Positions 40,881-52,226 of a stretch of 64,000 bases of DNA are shown here, one piece after another (positions within the stretch are counted from its first letter, which is position 1; each line of letters begins with the position of its first letter). Location of the stretch: the NCBI GenBank assembly GCA_029252045.1, contig JAQXCD010000020.1:233685-297684 (forward strand), written 5' to 3'. Below the pieces are notes generated by a model. The model was not told the origin of the DNA. It made no database searches and was given only the letters and a program-made list of their open reading frames with translations. The position numbers and the translations under genes were made by a program. The DNA is from Sulfitobacter sp. (GTDB taxonomy: Bacteria; Pseudomonadota; Alphaproteobacteria; Rhodobacterales; Rhodobacteraceae).

Positions 40881-42257
40881 CTACCCCCTGAACCGCATCT
40901 GGATGCGCTGCGCCCCGCGCTGCACGCTCATCTCGATCGCACGCACCTTGCCGGACAACAGATCGGCCGCGATGTCGGGATGCGTCAGCGCCACACCGTT
41001 AATGGTCAACACGACATCACCCTTGCGCAGCCCCGCGCGGGCCCCAAAAGGTCCGGCATCCATCACAGCAACTCCCTCAACCTCCAGCGGCAGGTTCAGT
41101 TCTGCCAGAACCGCCGGATTGATCCGCGCTAATGTCAGGCCCGGAAAGGCGCTCCGCTCTGGCAAGGTCAGCGCATCACGCGCAGGCACTTCAGGGGCCG
41201 CGATCAGATCAACCATCGTCATCTGGTCCTCGCCCTGCCTGCTGAACTGCACTTCAACTTCCGTGCCAAGGCCGGCGACGCTCATCCTATAGACCATTTC
41301 TGACGGGGTATTCACCGACTGGCCACCAACGGCCAGAATGACGTCTCCAACCTCAAGTCCCGCTTTGCTGAACGGACTGGCAGAATGCAGCCCCGAGATG
41401 ATGATTCCACCTGACCGATCGAACCCAAGCGTCGCTGCCATATCAGAATCGAGTGGCTGACCGCTAATCCCCGCCCAAGGCCGCCCGAAGGACCTGCGCC
41501 CTTCTACCGCTTGCGCCACAAACTCTGCGACCAGATCAGCGGGAATCGCAAAGCCGATGCCGTTTGATCCACCGGACCGCGACAGAATTGACGTGTTAAT
41601 TCCGATAAGTCGCCCTGAAACATCCACCAAAGCACCGCCGGAATTGCCCGGGTTAATCGGCGCATCGGTTTGGATGAAATAACCGCGCCCCTGACCACCC
41701 GAGTTGCCCGATCGCGCCAAGCCGGACACAATCCCGCTGCTCACGGTTTGGCCCACACCAAATGGATTGCCAATCGCCAGCGTCAGTTCTCCCACCTCGA
41801 CGCTGCCACTCTCGCGCAACTCCAAGAATGGAAGCGCCTCAGGTGCTACGATCTTCAATATGGCCAGATCGCTTTCCTCGTCACCGAGCAAAACCCGCGC
41901 AGAAAACTCCCGCCTGTCGGTTAGAACCACACGAATATCCGTTGCCATCCCGACAACGTGATAGTTGCTTACAACAATACCGTCTGCGGAAAGAATAACA
42001 CCCGACCCAAGCGAGTTTTGCACCCGTGGTTTGCGGTCCGTTGCCGGATCACGGAAAAACCGCTCGAAAAATGGGTCGGCCTGCAAAGGGGTTTTGCGCG
42101 GCTCGCTCACCGTTCGGGCATAGATGTTCACAACTGCAGGGGCGGCCTGTTTGACGACAGGCACAAAACTCATCTGCAGCGCGGCAGCGGTTTGCGGAAC
42201 CTGCTGCGCGGTTAGAGATGTGGCGAATAGGGCGAGGATAAATACAAAATATTTCAT
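40881..42257 (-). CDS. Do/DegQ-family serine endopeptidase with two PDZ domains
   Basis: Signal peptide MKYFVFILALFATSLTAQ; NPGNSGGALVDVSGRLIG. Confidence 0.93.
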   Translation of the reverse strand: MKYFVFILALFATSLTAQQVPQTAAALQMSFVPVVKQAAPAVVNIYARTVSEPRKTPLQADPFFERFFRDPATDRKPRVQNSLGSGVILSADGIVVSNYHVVGMATDIRVVLTDRREFSARVLLGDEESDLAILKIVAPEALPFLELRESGSVEVGELTLAIGNPFGVGQTVSSGIVSGLARSGNSGGQGRGYFIQTDAPINPGNSGGALVDVSGRLIGINTSILSRSGGSNGIGFAIPADLVAEFVAQAVEGRRSFGRPWAGISGQPLDSDMAATLGFDRSGGIIISGLHSASPFSKAGLEVGDVILAVGGQSVNTPSEMVYRMSVAGLGTEVEVQFSRQGEDQMTMVDLIAAPEVPARDALTLPERSAFPGLTLARINPAVLAELNLPLEVEGVAVMDAGPFGARAGLRKGDVVLTINGVALTHPDIAADLLSGKVRAIEMSVQRGAQRIQMRFRG

Positions 42258-42338
42258 CCCCCAGATATGCGCAGCCAACCGCGCGCATGCAACCGCTCTA
42301 TCTTTCTTGGCCCAAAATACTCATGCACTCCAGACAAA

Positions 42339-42372
42339 CAAAAAACCCCGCCAAATGGCAGGGCTTTCCGTC
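42339..42372 (-). terminator. Terminator after rplQ
   Basis: Minus strand AGCCCTGCC-ATTT-GGCGGGGTTTTTTG. Confidence 0.85.
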
Positions 42373-42390
42373 TCACCAAGAGATGGGAAA

Positions 42391-42807
42391 TTATTCGTCG
42401 GCAGCTTCTGCTGCAACGCGGGCTTTGTCTGCGGCGCCTTTGGCGTCGCGGTCGCGGTCCACAAATTCGATGATCGCCATTGGCGCCATGTCACCGTAAC
42501 GGAAACCGGCTTTCAACACGCGCACATAGCCACCCTGACGGTCCTTGTAGCGGGGGCCGAGGATGTCGAACAATTTTGTAACGTACTGGTCTTCTTTCAG
42601 GCGCGCACGGGCCTGACGGCGGGCGTGCAGGTCCCCGCGCTTGGCAAGTGTGATCATCTTCTCGATGATTGGGCGCAATTCTTTTGCTTTTGGCAGGGTT
42701 GTCTTGATCTGCTCATGCTCGATCAGCGAGCCGGCCATGTTGGCCCAGAGCGCCTTGCGGTGCTCATGTGTGCGGTTCAGACGGCGGTATCCACGTGCGT
42801 GACGCAT
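42391..42807 (-). CDS. rplQ: 50S ribosomal protein L17
   Basis: [29 protein letters not shown]. Confidence 0.98.
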   Translation of the reverse strand: MRHARGYRRLNRTHEHRKALWANMAGSLIEHEQIKTTLPKAKELRPIIEKMITLAKRGDLHARRQARARLKEDQYVTKLFDILGPRYKDRQGGYVRVLKAGFRYGDMAPMAIIEFVDRDRDAKGAADKARVAAEAADE

Positions 42808-42906
42808 GTTAAGTCTCCATTAGATATGCCCTCTACGGGCGGTTTTACTTTGTCTGGCTGGCGTGCGTAGCGCCAACTCTCCTTGGGGCGGTATGCCCGG
42901 ATTTCA

Positions 42907-42953
42907 GGGGGTGCTATATGTGCACCCCCCGTACACCCCCCGTACATCGGGGG
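42907..42953 (-). repeat. G/C-run inverted and direct repeats between rpoA and rplQ
   Basis: gggggtgc-tatatgt-gcaccccc hairpin, then ccccccgtaca twice, then cggggg. Confidence 0.75.
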
Positions 42954-42967
42954 AATGCCATTTGGCT

Positions 42968-43984
42968 TTAGAAGTTGTCTTCGAACTTCTTGGCCAGATC
43001 TTCGATGTTGTCCGGTGGCCAGTCCTCGACGTCCATGCCAAGGTGCAGACCCATGCCCGACAACACTTCCTTGATCTCGTTCAAGGACTTGCGGCCAAAG
43101 TTCGGTGTGCGCAGCATTTCGGCTTCGGTCTTCTGGATCAGATCGCCAATATACACGATATTGTCGTTCTTCAGGCAGTTGGCGGAGCGTACGGACAGTT
43201 CCAGCTCGTCCACTTTCTTCAGCAGAAGCGGGTTGAACTCGAGACCGTCATCATCGTCCTGACGCGAAGCAGACTCAGGCTCGTCGAAGTTGACGAAGAT
43301 ACCCAGCTGGTCCTGAAGGATACGCGCAGCAAATGCTACCGCATCGTCAGGTGTCAGCGAACCGTCGGTCTCGATCTTCATTGTCAGCTTGTCATAGTCC
43401 AGAACCTGACCTTCACGGGTCGGCTGAACATCGTAGCTTACTTTTTTCACAGGCGAGTAGATCGCGTCGATCGGGATCAGACCAATGGGCGCATCTTCTG
43501 GCTTGTTCTTGTCAGCAGCAACGTAGCCTTTGCCGGTGTTAACCATCAGTTCCATGTAGATATCTGCACCATCGTCGAGGTGGCAGATGACATGGTCACG
43601 GTTCAGAATCTCGATGCCGGACGATTCGCTGATATCACCAGCGGTCACAACACCAGGGCCCTTCGCGGAGATCGACAGGCGCTTTGGCCCTTCGACTTCC
43701 ATGCGGATGGAAACACCTTTGAGGTTCAGAATGATGTCAGTGACGTCTTCACGCACGCCGGCAACAGATGAGAACTCGTGCAGAACGTTGTCGATCTGTA
43801 CGGATGTGATCGCAGCACCTTGCAGCGACGACATCAGAACGCGACGCAGCGCGTTGCCCATTGTGAGACCGAAGCCGCGCTCGAGCGGTTCTGCAATCAC
43901 AGTGGCCTGACGCGCAGGATCATTGCCGGGTTTAACATCAAGCTGTGTTGGCTTGATCAGTTCGGCCCAATTTTTGTGGATCAT
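42968..43984 (-). CDS. rpoA: RNA polymerase subunit alpha
   Basis: [31 protein letters not shown]-like sequence; alpha-CTD. Confidence 0.98.
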   Translation of the reverse strand: MIHKNWAELIKPTQLDVKPGNDPARQATVIAEPLERGFGLTMGNALRRVLMSSLQGAAITSVQIDNVLHEFSSVAGVREDVTDIILNLKGVSIRMEVEGPKRLSISAKGPGVVTAGDISESSGIEILNRDHVICHLDDGADIYMELMVNTGKGYVAADKNKPEDAPIGLIPIDAIYSPVKKVSYDVQPTREGQVLDYDKLTMKIETDGSLTPDDAVAFAARILQDQLGIFVNFDEPESASRQDDDDGLEFNPLLLKKVDELELSVRSANCLKNDNIVYIGDLIQKTEAEMLRTPNFGRKSLNEIKEVLSGMGLHLGMDVEDWPPDNIEDLAKKFEDNF

Positions 43985-44126
43985 ATGTCCCTCCATTCCT
44001 GTCCGCGCCCGTATGTCCAACCGGGGCCAACTCCCGAGGTTTCAAAAAGTCGCGCACATTTTGCACGCTGTAGAAAGTCGAATAGGGTCCGCGCGAAACG
44101 CGGACCCTGATAACAAAATGTATCGC

Positions 44127-44516
44127 TTAAACGCGGCGGCGCTTTGGCGGACGGCAGCCGTTGTGGGCCATTGGTGTCACATCACGGATAGAGGTGATGT
44201 TGAAACCTGCCGCTGCCAGTGCGCGCAATGCGCTTTCACGGCCGGAACCGGCGCCCTGCACTTCGACTTCCAGCGTTTTCACGCCGTGATCTTGCGCTTT
44301 CTTGCCTGCATCTTCGGCGGCCATCTGAGCAGCATAAGGAGTCGATTTACGCGACCCTTTGAAGCCCATTGTACCGGCTGAGGACCACGCAATTGCGTTA
44401 CCCTGAACATCGGAGATGAGGATTTTTGTGTTGTTGAAAGAAGAGTTCACATGCGCAACACCAGCTGCGATGTTCTTGGAGACCTTCTTCTTGGTGCGTT
44501 TTGCTTCACGTGCCAT
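44127..44516 (-). CDS. rpsK: 30S ribosomal protein S11
   Basis: [30 protein letters not shown]. Confidence 0.98.
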   Translation of the reverse strand: MAREAKRTKKKVSKNIAAGVAHVNSSFNNTKILISDVQGNAIAWSSAGTMGFKGSRKSTPYAAQMAAEDAGKKAQDHGVKTLEVEVQGAGSGRESALRALAAAGFNITSIRDVTPMAHNGCRPPKRRRV

Positions 44517-44531
44517 TAGCTGAGCCCTCCC

Positions 44532-44900
44532 TTATTTCTTCTTACCGGCAATGGCCTTAGCAGGGCCTTTGCGCGTGCGAGCGTTGGTGTGTGTACGCTG
44601 ACCGCGTACAGGCAAGTTGCGACGGTGACGCAGGCCACGGTAGCTACCCAAATCCATCAAACGTTTGATGTTCATCTGGGTGTCACGGCGCAGATCGCCT
44701 TCTACCATATAGTTTTCGTCGATATGCTCGCGAATTTTCAGGATCTCGGTGTCTGACAGCTCGTTGATACGACGTGCAAGATCGATACCAACAGCTTCGC
44801 AGATTGCGACCGCTGAAGAGTTACCGATACCAGTGATATATGTGAGGGCGATTGGAACCCGCTTTGCAGTCGGGATGTTTACGCCGGCAATACGTGCCAC
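44532..44900 (-). CDS. rpsM: 30S ribosomal protein S13 (GTG start)
   Basis: [26 protein letters not shown]. Confidence 0.97.
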   Translation of the reverse strand: MARIAGVNIPTAKRVPIALTYITGIGNSSAVAICEAVGIDLARRINELSDTEILKIREHIDENYMVEGDLRRDTQMNIKRLMDLGSYRGLRHRRNLPVRGQRTHTNARTRKGPAKAIAGKKK

Positions 44901-45055
44901 GTTTGCAATTCCTTTTCGTTGCGGGTCCGTTATACCAGACCCTTTTTTCACAACGTAAGCCCGAGGCGTAAGGCCACCGGGCTACAGCTGATTAGGTAAT
45001 ATTGCGGATCGGGAGCGACCCTGTTCCGCAAAATGATTCTCTTTCGAGATAGCGC

Positions 45056-45084
45056 TAAGTATGGGCCTTCGGGAGCAAGGTCAA
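45056..45084 (-). promoter_or_regulatory. Candidate promoter of rpsM-rpsK-rpoA-rplQ block
   Basis: TTGACC-17-TACTTA on minus strand, about 155 nt upstream of rpsM. Confidence 0.65.
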
Positions 45085-45206
45085 GGTGCCTAAGCTCCGC
45101 TGGTCAATACAACTGCCGCGCGTCTGTTGTGAGTGGATTGTTCAGTCACAAATGCCAACCCGGCGCCAACAAGATTGCTGCCGCCGAAGCGTGACCCTCT
45201 TTTCGA

Positions 45207-45788
45207 TTATGCGCCGAGGATCGCCGATATTTCCGAGGCGACTTCTTCCATTGTGCCCAGACCGTTCACGCCACTCAGGTCACCCTTTGCGTAGTAGTAG
45301 CCGATCAGCGGCGAGGTCTGTTTGTAATAGGCCATCAGCCGTGTCTTGAGGCTTTCTTCATTGTCGTCCGCACGGGCCGTCCCCCCCGCAGCGACAGCTT
45401 CGGCAGCACGCCCGACAATCCGCGACACGAGGATTTCATCGTTTACCTGCAATTCGATTGCATGATCGATCGTCTGGCCCATTTCGGACATCAGCGCACC
45501 CAGCGCGTCAGCCTGCGCGAGTGTGCGTGGAAAGCCGTCAAAAATGAAGCCGCCATTATTGCCGCCCGCTTCCAACTGCTCACGGATCAGGCCGATCACA
45601 ATCTCGTCTGTCACCAGATTGCCTGCATCCATAACAGCGGCAACGGTCTTACCCATCTCGGTACCAGAAGTGCGTGCAGCACGCAGCATATCGCCTGTTG
45701 AAAGTTGGAACATGTTACGGCCATCAACCAGCTTTTGTGCTTGGGTGCCTTTGCCTGCACCTGGGGGTCCGAGAAGGATAATATTCAT
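45207..45788 (-). CDS. adk: Adenylate kinase
   Basis: [20 protein letters not shown]. Confidence 0.98.
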   Translation of the reverse strand: MNIILLGPPGAGKGTQAQKLVDGRNMFQLSTGDMLRAARTSGTEMGKTVAAVMDAGNLVTDEIVIGLIREQLEAGGNNGGFIFDGFPRTLAQADALGALMSEMGQTIDHAIELQVNDEILVSRIVGRAAEAVAAGGTARADDNEESLKTRLMAYYKQTSPLIGYYYAKGDLSGVNGLGTMEEVASEISAILGA

Positions 45789-47149
45789 TTGCGCGCAGGG
45801 CTCCGTTTTTTGCGGCCTTTGCCGGATTTGCCGCGCAACTGCGACTTCTCCAAAAGACCTTCATATTGATGTGCCAAGAGATGGCTTTGTACCTGTTGGA
45901 TAGTATCCATTGTTACCGATACGACAATCAATACCGATGTGCCGCCAAAGTAAAAAGGAATGGCGAACTGGCCGCGCAAAATTTCCGGAAGGATACAAAC
46001 AGCCGCCAGATAGGCAGCGCCGAGGACCAGCACGCGGTTTACAACGTACTCCAGATATTCGGCTGTTTTCTTACCCGGACGGATACCCGGTACAAAGCCG
46101 TTCTGGCTTTTCAGGTTGTCCGCAACATCGTCAGGTTTGAACGAGACGTTGAAGGTATAGAAGTACGCGAAGAACACGATCATCGCGATGAAGAATAGCA
46201 AGTACAGCGGCTGACCCGGGCCGAAGTTGGCCAGCAGCCATGACATGACCGGGCTGGTCGAGCTGCCGGAGAACGTGCTGATGGTCACCGGCAGCAGCAA
46301 CAGCGAGCTGGCGAAGATCGCAGGGATAACGCCGGCCGGGTTGACCTTGATTGGCAAGTGGCTGGAGCCACCGTCATAGACCTTCATGCCGACTTGGCGG
46401 CGCGGGTACTGGATATGGATCTTGCGCAACGCGCGCTCCATAAACACCACAAACATAATCGTGAGGATCACCATCGCCAGAACCGCGACAATCACCGCAG
46501 GGCTGATGGCGCCGGAACGGCCAGAGGCAAAGAACTGCGCGATAGCGGCAGGAACTTCAGCGATAATGCCGACGAAGATGATCAGGGAGATACCGTTACC
46601 GATGCCGCGTGCGGTGATCTGCTCACCCAGCCACATCAGGAACATGGTGCCGCCGATCAGCGTGATCATGCAGGCGATGCGGAAGTACATGCCGGGGTCA
46701 GCGGCGATATCGCCTGCCTCCAGCGACACAGCCAAGCCGTAGGACTGCACCGTGGCCAATGCCACAGTACCCCAACGGGTGTATTGGTTGATTTTCTTGC
46801 GCCCTTGTTCGCCCTCTTTTTTGAGCTGTTCCAGCGCGGGAACCATAGACGTCAGAAGCTGGACGATGATCGAAGCGGAGATGTACGGCATAATGCCCAA
46901 GGCAAAGATGCCCATACGGCCAAGCGCACCACCGGTAAACATCGAGACCATGCCGCCGATGCCCTGCCCCGCGCTTTCCATGAACTCGCGCAGCGCTGCA
47001 CCGTCGATACCTGGCACAGGGATAAATGTCCCCAGACGGTAGACGATCAACAGACCAAGCGTGAACAGAATGCGGTGGCGCAGGTCGGTTGCCTTGCCAA
47101 AGGCGGACCAGCTTGAATTCGCGGCCATATTCTCGACGGCAGATACCAT
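45785..47149 (-). CDS. secY: Preprotein translocase subunit SecY
   Basis: [24 protein letters not shown]. Confidence 0.98.
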   Translation of the reverse strand: MVSAVENMAANSSWSAFGKATDLRHRILFTLGLLIVYRLGTFIPVPGIDGAALREFMESAGQGIGGMVSMFTGGALGRMGIFALGIMPYISASIIVQLLTSMVPALEQLKKEGEQGRKKINQYTRWGTVALATVQSYGLAVSLEAGDIAADPGMYFRIACMITLIGGTMFLMWLGEQITARGIGNGISLIIFVGIIAEVPAAIAQFFASGRSGAISPAVIVAVLAMVILTIMFVVFMERALRKIHIQYPRRQVGMKVYDGGSSHLPIKVNPAGVIPAIFASSLLLLPVTISTFSGSSTSPVMSWLLANFGPGQPLYLLFFIAMIVFFAYFYTFNVSFKPDDVADNLKSQNGFVPGIRPGKKTAEYLEYVVNRVLVLGAAYLAAVCILPEILRGQFAIPFYFGGTSVLIVVSVTMDTIQQVQSHLLAHQYEGLLEKSQLRGKSGKGRKKRSPARK

Positions 47150-47172
47150 GTGGAGGCTCTCTTTTTGAACAA

Positions 47173-47209
47173 AAACGCCGCCCGAACCGTTTTCCGGTGG
47201 GCGGCGTTT
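47173..47209 (-). terminator. Terminator/attenuator hairpin between rplO and secY
   Basis: Minus strand AAACGCCGCCC-ACCGGAAAACGGTTC-GGGCGGCGTTTTTG. Confidence 0.8.
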
Positions 47210-47226
47210 GGGAAAACTTGAAGCAC

Positions 47227-47255
47227 TATGTAAGCGGCATCGCCGCCGCTCACAA
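47227..47255 (-). promoter_or_regulatory. Candidate promoter of secY-adk
   Basis: TTGTGA-17-TACATA between the rplO stop and the hairpin. Confidence 0.5.
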
Positions 47256-47265
47256 GACCGAAGCG

Positions 47266-47751
47266 TTACTCGGCAGCTTCAACCGCTTTGGAAGATACTT
47301 TGACAGTCAGGCTACCGCCCGCCTTTTCAACAGCTTCGATAGCAGTTTTCGATGCGCCTGTGACGTCCAGATTCATCTTTGCGGATACGTCGCCTTTTGC
47401 AAGGATACGGATACCGTCGCGCTTGCGACGTACAACACCGGCAGCAACCAGTGCGTCCTCGGTGATGACAGCTTTGATGTCCAGCTTGCCTGCGTCTACG
47501 AACTTCTGGATCAGGCCCAGGTTCACAGCGGAGTATGTCTTGCGGTTCGGCTTGGTAAAGCCACGCTTTGGCAGACGTTGGTAGAGGGGCATCTGGCCGC
47601 CTTCGTACCCTTTGATCGCCACACCCGAACGGGATTTCTGACCTTTGATACCACGGCCACCGGTTTTACCAGTGCCGGAACCAGGACCGCGACCAACGCG
47701 TTTGCGTGGTTTTGTGGCGCCTGGATTGTCTGAAAGTTCATGCAGCTTCAT
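47266..47751 (-). CDS. rplO: 50S ribosomal protein L15
   Basis: [43 protein letters not shown]. Confidence 0.98.
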   Translation of the reverse strand: MKLHELSDNPGATKPRKRVGRGPGSGTGKTGGRGIKGQKSRSGVAIKGYEGGQMPLYQRLPKRGFTKPNRKTYSAVNLGLIQKFVDAGKLDIKAVITEDALVAAGVVRRKRDGIRILAKGDVSAKMNLDVTGASKTAIEAVEKAGGSLTVKVSSKAVEAAE

Positions 47752-47844
47752 GTCGCTTCTCCTTTTGCCGGAAATGCCCCCCAGCGACGGGAGTGGGCAG
47801 ACGCGGCGTTACGATTCTGGTGGACGGCACGCGCCCACTGGTGG

Positions 47845-47873
47845 CGTATAGGCGATGCCTGTCGGTGAGGCAA
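47845..47873 (-). promoter_or_regulatory. Candidate promoter of rplO
   Basis: TTGCCT-17-TATACG on minus strand. Confidence 0.6.
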
Positions 47874-47886
47874 GAGGCCAGCGCCC

Positions 47887-48881
47887 TTAGAACCCCAACA
47901 GTTTGGTAAGGCGCAGGCGCGCTGCAATCGCACCAAGGATCAACGGAGCAATTATCCCGACGGCCAGTGTCGCCGCGAGGATCACACTCACCTCACTCAT
48001 ACCAACTTTTAGCAGGATGATCCGTATTGCTGCGGAGAATACAGTGTGGGTCAGATAGATCACCATGGAGGCGCGACCAAGGCACGCAGGCTCCGCAATA
48101 GCAAAACAGCAGGCCCATTGTCTGCCCCCCGATCAAGGCACAGCCATGCACCCCATGCCAACACAACAAGTACAAACGAGTGCAGCACGGAGGTCTTCTC
48201 ACCCTGCACGGCCCATATCAGCGCTGCAAATCCGAAGGCACAAACCAACCCTGCGACAGCCGGGACGCGGTAGGCCGTGAGCCCGCCCGCCGCGATGCCG
48301 ATCAGGAAATACGGGAAATGTTAGAACATTGGCCCCCAGATGAGTGAGGGAACGGGGATGTAGGGGTTTAGTGCAGCCCAGATGACCGCAACGCCTGCAC
48401 ATACCCCCCGCAGAACATTCGGACCAATCCGGTCAGGCACCAAGGCATAGCCGAAGACAAGCACGCTTTGGCAAATGAAGAGCGCCCAAAGGAACCACAA
48501 ATGCTCATAGGGCGGCAGCGGGATGATCGGGATTTTTTGAAGCCCAACCGGATTGTTAACCGATTGCCCCACTGCGAGCTTGAGCCCGAAGAATATCCAG
48601 CTCCATAGGGCCATCGGCCAGAGCAAGCGGGTGAGGCGCCCCCTCATCAGGGGTTTTGTTCCGTATTTCTGGAGCGTTTCCAGAAACAACAGGCCGGAGA
48701 GAAAGAAGAACAGCGGCATATGGAACGCATAGATTGCATAATCCACGAGCCTGAACAGCGCTTCGTCCGGCAAGAGCCCTGCACCACGGGCACCCCGCCA
48801 TGCATGGCCAAACACAACCAGCAGAATCCCGATTCCCTTCGCGCTATCCAAGGCATCAAGTCGGGCGGTCGGAGCGGTCAT
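47887..48881 (-). pseudogene. Acyltransferase-3-family membrane protein, disrupted
   Basis: N-part RLDALDSAKGIGILLVVFGHA; in-frame TAA at 48321-48323 followed by continued homology-like HFPYFLIGIAAGG; frame change near 48075-48090 into LGRASMVIYLTHTVFSAAIRIILLK...LLGF*. Confidence 0.8.
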
Positions 48882-49015
48882 TTAGCAGGTTCTCTTGTGG
48901 CTAGCGGGAGGCGTTTGAAGTTTCTTAACCGGTTCAGACCAGCGAAATTAGTGGAATAGATGGCAACATCGGTCCAATATCTGGACTTCCGATATTGACC
49001 CTCGCCCTCTAAACG

Positions 49016-49052
49016 CAAAACGCCCCACAGGGACCTGCGGGGCGTCGCGTTT
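49016..49052 (-). terminator. Terminator after rpmD
   Basis: Minus strand CGCCCCGCAGGTCCCTGTGGGGCGTTTTGCGTTT. Confidence 0.8.
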
Positions 49053-49089
49053 CGATGCGAGACATCAAATCTGCAAACTTCGTTTGAAG

Positions 49090-49278
49090 TTAGCCTTTTT
49101 CTTCGAGGATCTCGACCATGTGGCTGATCTTGCGGATCATGCCGCGCACGGAAGGTGTATCTTCCAGTTCGCGAACACGGTGCATTTTGTTCAGACCCAG
49201 ACCGATCAGCGTTGCACGCTGGTCTGCGGGGCGGCGGATTGGCGAGCCAACCTGCTTGATAACAATAGTCTTAGCCAT
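49090..49278 (-). CDS. rpmD: 50S ribosomal protein L30
   Basis: [32 protein letters not shown]. Confidence 0.97.
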   Translation of the reverse strand: MAKTIVIKQVGSPIRRPADQRATLIGLGLNKMHRVRELEDTPSVRGMIRKISHMVEILEEKG

Positions 49279-49280
49279 GC

Positions 49281-49871
49281 TTATGCCTCCTCAGCCACTT
49301 GGGTGGACGAGTCACTTGCATCGTCACGCTTTGGCAGGATGTCGGCCACTTTCTTACCGCGACGCTGCGCGACAGAACGTGGAGACTGTTCTTTTTTCAA
49401 TCCGTCCATCGTGGCGCGGATCATGTTGTAAGGGTTCTGGGAACCGATGGACTTGGACACAACGTCCTTGATGCCCAGCATTTCGAACACGGCACGCATT
49501 GGACCACCGGCGATGATGCCTGTACCCTCTGGTGCTGTGCGCATGACCACTTTGCCGGCACCGTGACGGCCCTGCATATCGTGGTGCAACGTGCGGCCTT
49601 CGCGCAGCTGAACGCGGATCATCTGGCGCTTGGCCTGCTCGGTTGCCTTGCGGATCGCCTCAGGCACCTCTTTGGCTTTACCTTTGCCGAAACCGACACG
49701 ACCTTTTTGGTCACCAACAACTACAAGAGCGGCGAAACCGAAGCGCTTACCACCTTTTACAGTTTTGGAAACACGGTTGATCGCGACAAGGCGATCAGCG
49801 AATTCCGGTGCTGCTTCTTCGCGGGGACCGCGGCGGTTGTTGTTGCCGCCTCTGTTATCTTCTCTGGCCAT
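49281..49871 (-). CDS. rpsE: 30S ribosomal protein S5
   Basis: [37 protein letters not shown]. Confidence 0.98.
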   Translation of the reverse strand: MAREDNRGGNNNRRGPREEAAPEFADRLVAINRVSKTVKGGKRFGFAALVVVGDQKGRVGFGKGKAKEVPEAIRKATEQAKRQMIRVQLREGRTLHHDMQGRHGAGKVVMRTAPEGTGIIAGGPMRAVFEMLGIKDVVSKSIGSQNPYNMIRATMDGLKKEQSPRSVAQRRGKKVADILPKRDDASDSSTQVAEEA

Positions 49872-50017
49872 GTCGGCCTCCTTAAACTTGCGGGCAAGTG
49901 CCCTGTTTTCACAATCCTGGTGGGACAAGTCCCCCGGATCATCGAGAGGCACAATGTACGGACCTCTTCAAAAGCATGCGCCCCCGACCTGCTAACGCAG
50001 AGCGGGGGCTGCACTAT

Positions 50018-50377
50018 TTAGATCTTCAAGCCACCTTCGCGGGCAGCGTCGGCCAAGGCCTTCACTTTACCGTGGAAGAGGTAACCGCCGCGATCGAAGT
50101 AAGCAACTTCTACACCAGCAGCCTTGGCACGCTCGGCAATTGCCACGCCTACCTTGGTTGCTGCTTCGATGTTGTTCTTACCCACAACGCCAAGAACCTT
50201 CTCAAGCGACGAGGCGGAGGCGACTGTTACGCCATTCACATCGTCGATCAGCTGAACGCTGATGTTCTTGTTGGAGCGGTGCACGCTGAGGCGCATGCGC
50301 CCACGGTTCGTGCGACGAAGTTTGTTCCGAACGCGCAGGCGGCGTTTGATGAACAGTTGTCTTTTGCTGTTTGCCAT
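50018..50377 (-). CDS. rplR: 50S ribosomal protein L18
   Basis: [28 protein letters not shown]. Confidence 0.98.
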   Translation of the reverse strand: MANSKRQLFIKRRLRVRNKLRRTNRGRMRLSVHRSNKNISVQLIDDVNGVTVASASSLEKVLGVVGKNNIEAATKVGVAIAERAKAAGVEVAYFDRGGYLFHGKVKALADAAREGGLKI

Positions 50378-50388
50378 CTGTGCGTTCC

Positions 50389-50922
50389 TTACTTCTTCTT
50401 GCCTTCTTTGCGGAAGACGAACTCACCCTTATAGCGGATGCCTTTGCCCTTATAGGGCTCGGGCTTACGCCATGCGCGAATGTTCGCAGCGACTTGACCA
50501 ACAAGTTGTTCGTCAATGCCTTCCACAATGATTTCAGTCTGCTTTGGCGCCGTTACAGTCACGCCTGCTGGCGGTGTGTAATCGACGTCATGGGACAGGC
50601 CGAGGTTCAGTTTCAATGTGTTGCCGGTCATGGCAGCACGGTAACCAACACCCTGGATTTCAAGCTCTTTCTTGAAACCGTCGGTGACGCCAGTGACAAG
50701 ATTGCGAACCATAGTGCGGGACATGCCCCACTGCTGGCGCGCACGCTTGGACTTGCCGCGTGGCGTGATTGTTACGGCACTGTCTTCGACCGTGAACGTA
50801 ACATCATCTGTTGCTTTGAAGGTCCGGACCCCTTTGGGGCCTTTCACTTCGATGGTCTGGCCGCTGACCGAAGCGGTAACACCGCTGGGCAGGTCGACGG
50901 GCTTTTTACCAATACGAGACAT
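50389..50922 (-). CDS. rplF: 50S ribosomal protein L6
   Basis: [31 protein letters not shown]. Confidence 0.98.
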   Translation of the reverse strand: MSRIGKKPVDLPSGVTASVSGQTIEVKGPKGVRTFKATDDVTFTVEDSAVTITPRGKSKRARQQWGMSRTMVRNLVTGVTDGFKKELEIQGVGYRAAMTGNTLKLNLGLSHDVDYTPPAGVTVTAPKQTEIIVEGIDEQLVGQVAANIRAWRKPEPYKGKGIRYKGEFVFRKEGKKK

Positions 50923-50932
50923 GATCTACTCC

Positions 50933-51325
50933 TTAGAATACGGTGCAGAGCACTTCGCCGCCAACATTGGCAGCGCGCGCAGCAGCGTCCGACATCACAC
51001 CTTTTGGGGTGGAGACAATCGACACACCAAGGCCCTGACGGACTGTTGGGATGTCTTGTGCGCCCAAGTAAACGCGACGACCGGGTTTGGAGACCCGCTT
51101 CAGTTCACGAATAACAGGTTCGCCCTCGTAGTACTTCAGGCTGATTTCGATGGCAGGGTGGCCGTCGGCGCCTGTCATCTTTTCATAGCCACGGATGTAG
51201 CCTTCGTCCGCCAGCACGTCCAGTACCCACGCACGCAGCTTGGAAGCTGGTGTCATGACTGTGGACTTGCCGCGCAACTGGCTGTTGCGGATGCGTGTCA
51301 GCATATCTGCGATAGGATCGGTCAT
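50933..51325 (-). CDS. rpsH: 30S ribosomal protein S8
   Basis: [30 protein letters not shown]. Confidence 0.98.
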   Translation of the reverse strand: MTDPIADMLTRIRNSQLRGKSTVMTPASKLRAWVLDVLADEGYIRGYEKMTGADGHPAIEISLKYYEGEPVIRELKRVSKPGRRVYLGAQDIPTVRQGLGVSIVSTPKGVMSDAAARAANVGGEVLCTVF

Positions 51326-51338
51326 CTAATATGCTCCC

Positions 51339-51644
51339 TTACCAGCTCGACTTGACCATGCCGGGGATCTGGCCAGCGGAGCCCAGATCACGCAGCGCGA
51401 TACGCGAGATTTTCAGTTTACGGTAATAAGCGTGCGGACGGCCTGTCAGCTGGCAACGGTTGTGCAGACGCACAGCCGAAGAGTTGCGTGGCAGTTTCGC
51501 AAGCGCGAGGGTTGCCCGGAAACGCTCGTCCATCGGCTTTTCTTGGTCGTTGATAATTGTCTTCAACTCCAACCGCTTGGCGGCGTATTTCTTCACCAGT
51601 GCTTCACGCTTGGTTTCGCGTGCGATCATGGATTTCTTAGCCAT
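51339..51644 (-). CDS. rpsN: 30S ribosomal protein S14
   Basis: [40 protein letters not shown]. Confidence 0.98.
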   Translation of the reverse strand: MAKKSMIARETKREALVKKYAAKRLELKTIINDQEKPMDERFRATLALAKLPRNSSAVRLHNRCQLTGRPHAYYRKLKISRIALRDLGSAGQIPGMVKSSW

Positions 51645-51662
51645 ATCTATTCCTCTCCGCGC

Positions 51663-52226
51663 TTAGGAAGTGAAGGGCATGTTGAAAAGCTTCAACATTG
51701 CCTTCGCTTCGGCGTCGGTTTTCGCTGTAGTAGCGATTACGATGTCCATGCCCCAGTTTTCGTCGATTTTATCGAAATCGATTTCGGGGAACACGAGGTG
51801 CTCTTTCAGGCCCATGGCATAGTTGCCGTTGCCATCAAAAGATTTGCCGTTGATGCCGCGGAAGTCGCGGATACGAGGCATTGCAACTGTGATCAGACGA
51901 TCAAGGAATTCGTACATCCGGTCACCACGAAGAGTAACCTTGGCACCCAGTGGCATTTCTTCCCGTACCCGGAAACCCGCGATGGATTTCTTGGCGATGG
52001 TTGTCAGTGCTTTCTGGCCCGCGATCAGTGTCAGGTCTTCCTGAGCGGATTTGGCTTTCTTGCTGTCACGGACAGCTTCTGCGCCACAACCGATGTTCAG
52101 GACGATCTTGTCCAGACGGGGGATCTGCATGTCGTTGGTATAGCCGAATTCTTCTTTCATCGCCGCGCGGATGCGGTTCTGGAAATCGGCCTTGAGGCGG
52201 GGTGTATAAGCTGCAGTATCGAGCAT
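51663..52226 (-). CDS. rplE: 50S ribosomal protein L5
   Basis: [24 protein letters not shown]. Confidence 0.98.
   Translation of the reverse strand: MLDTAAYTPRLKADFQNRIRAAMKEEFGYTNDMQIPRLDKIVLNIGCGAEAVRDSKKAKSAQEDLTLIAGQKALTTIAKKSIAGFRVREEMPLGAKVTLRGDRMYEFLDRLITVAMPRIRDFRGINGKSFDGNGNYAMGLKEHLVFPEIDFDKIDENWGMDIVIATTAKTDAEAKAMLKLFNMPFTS

Noticed and set aside
42863-43771. 302-aa ORF antisense to rpoA
   Set aside because: Same artefact; no recognisable domain, and rpoA is certain
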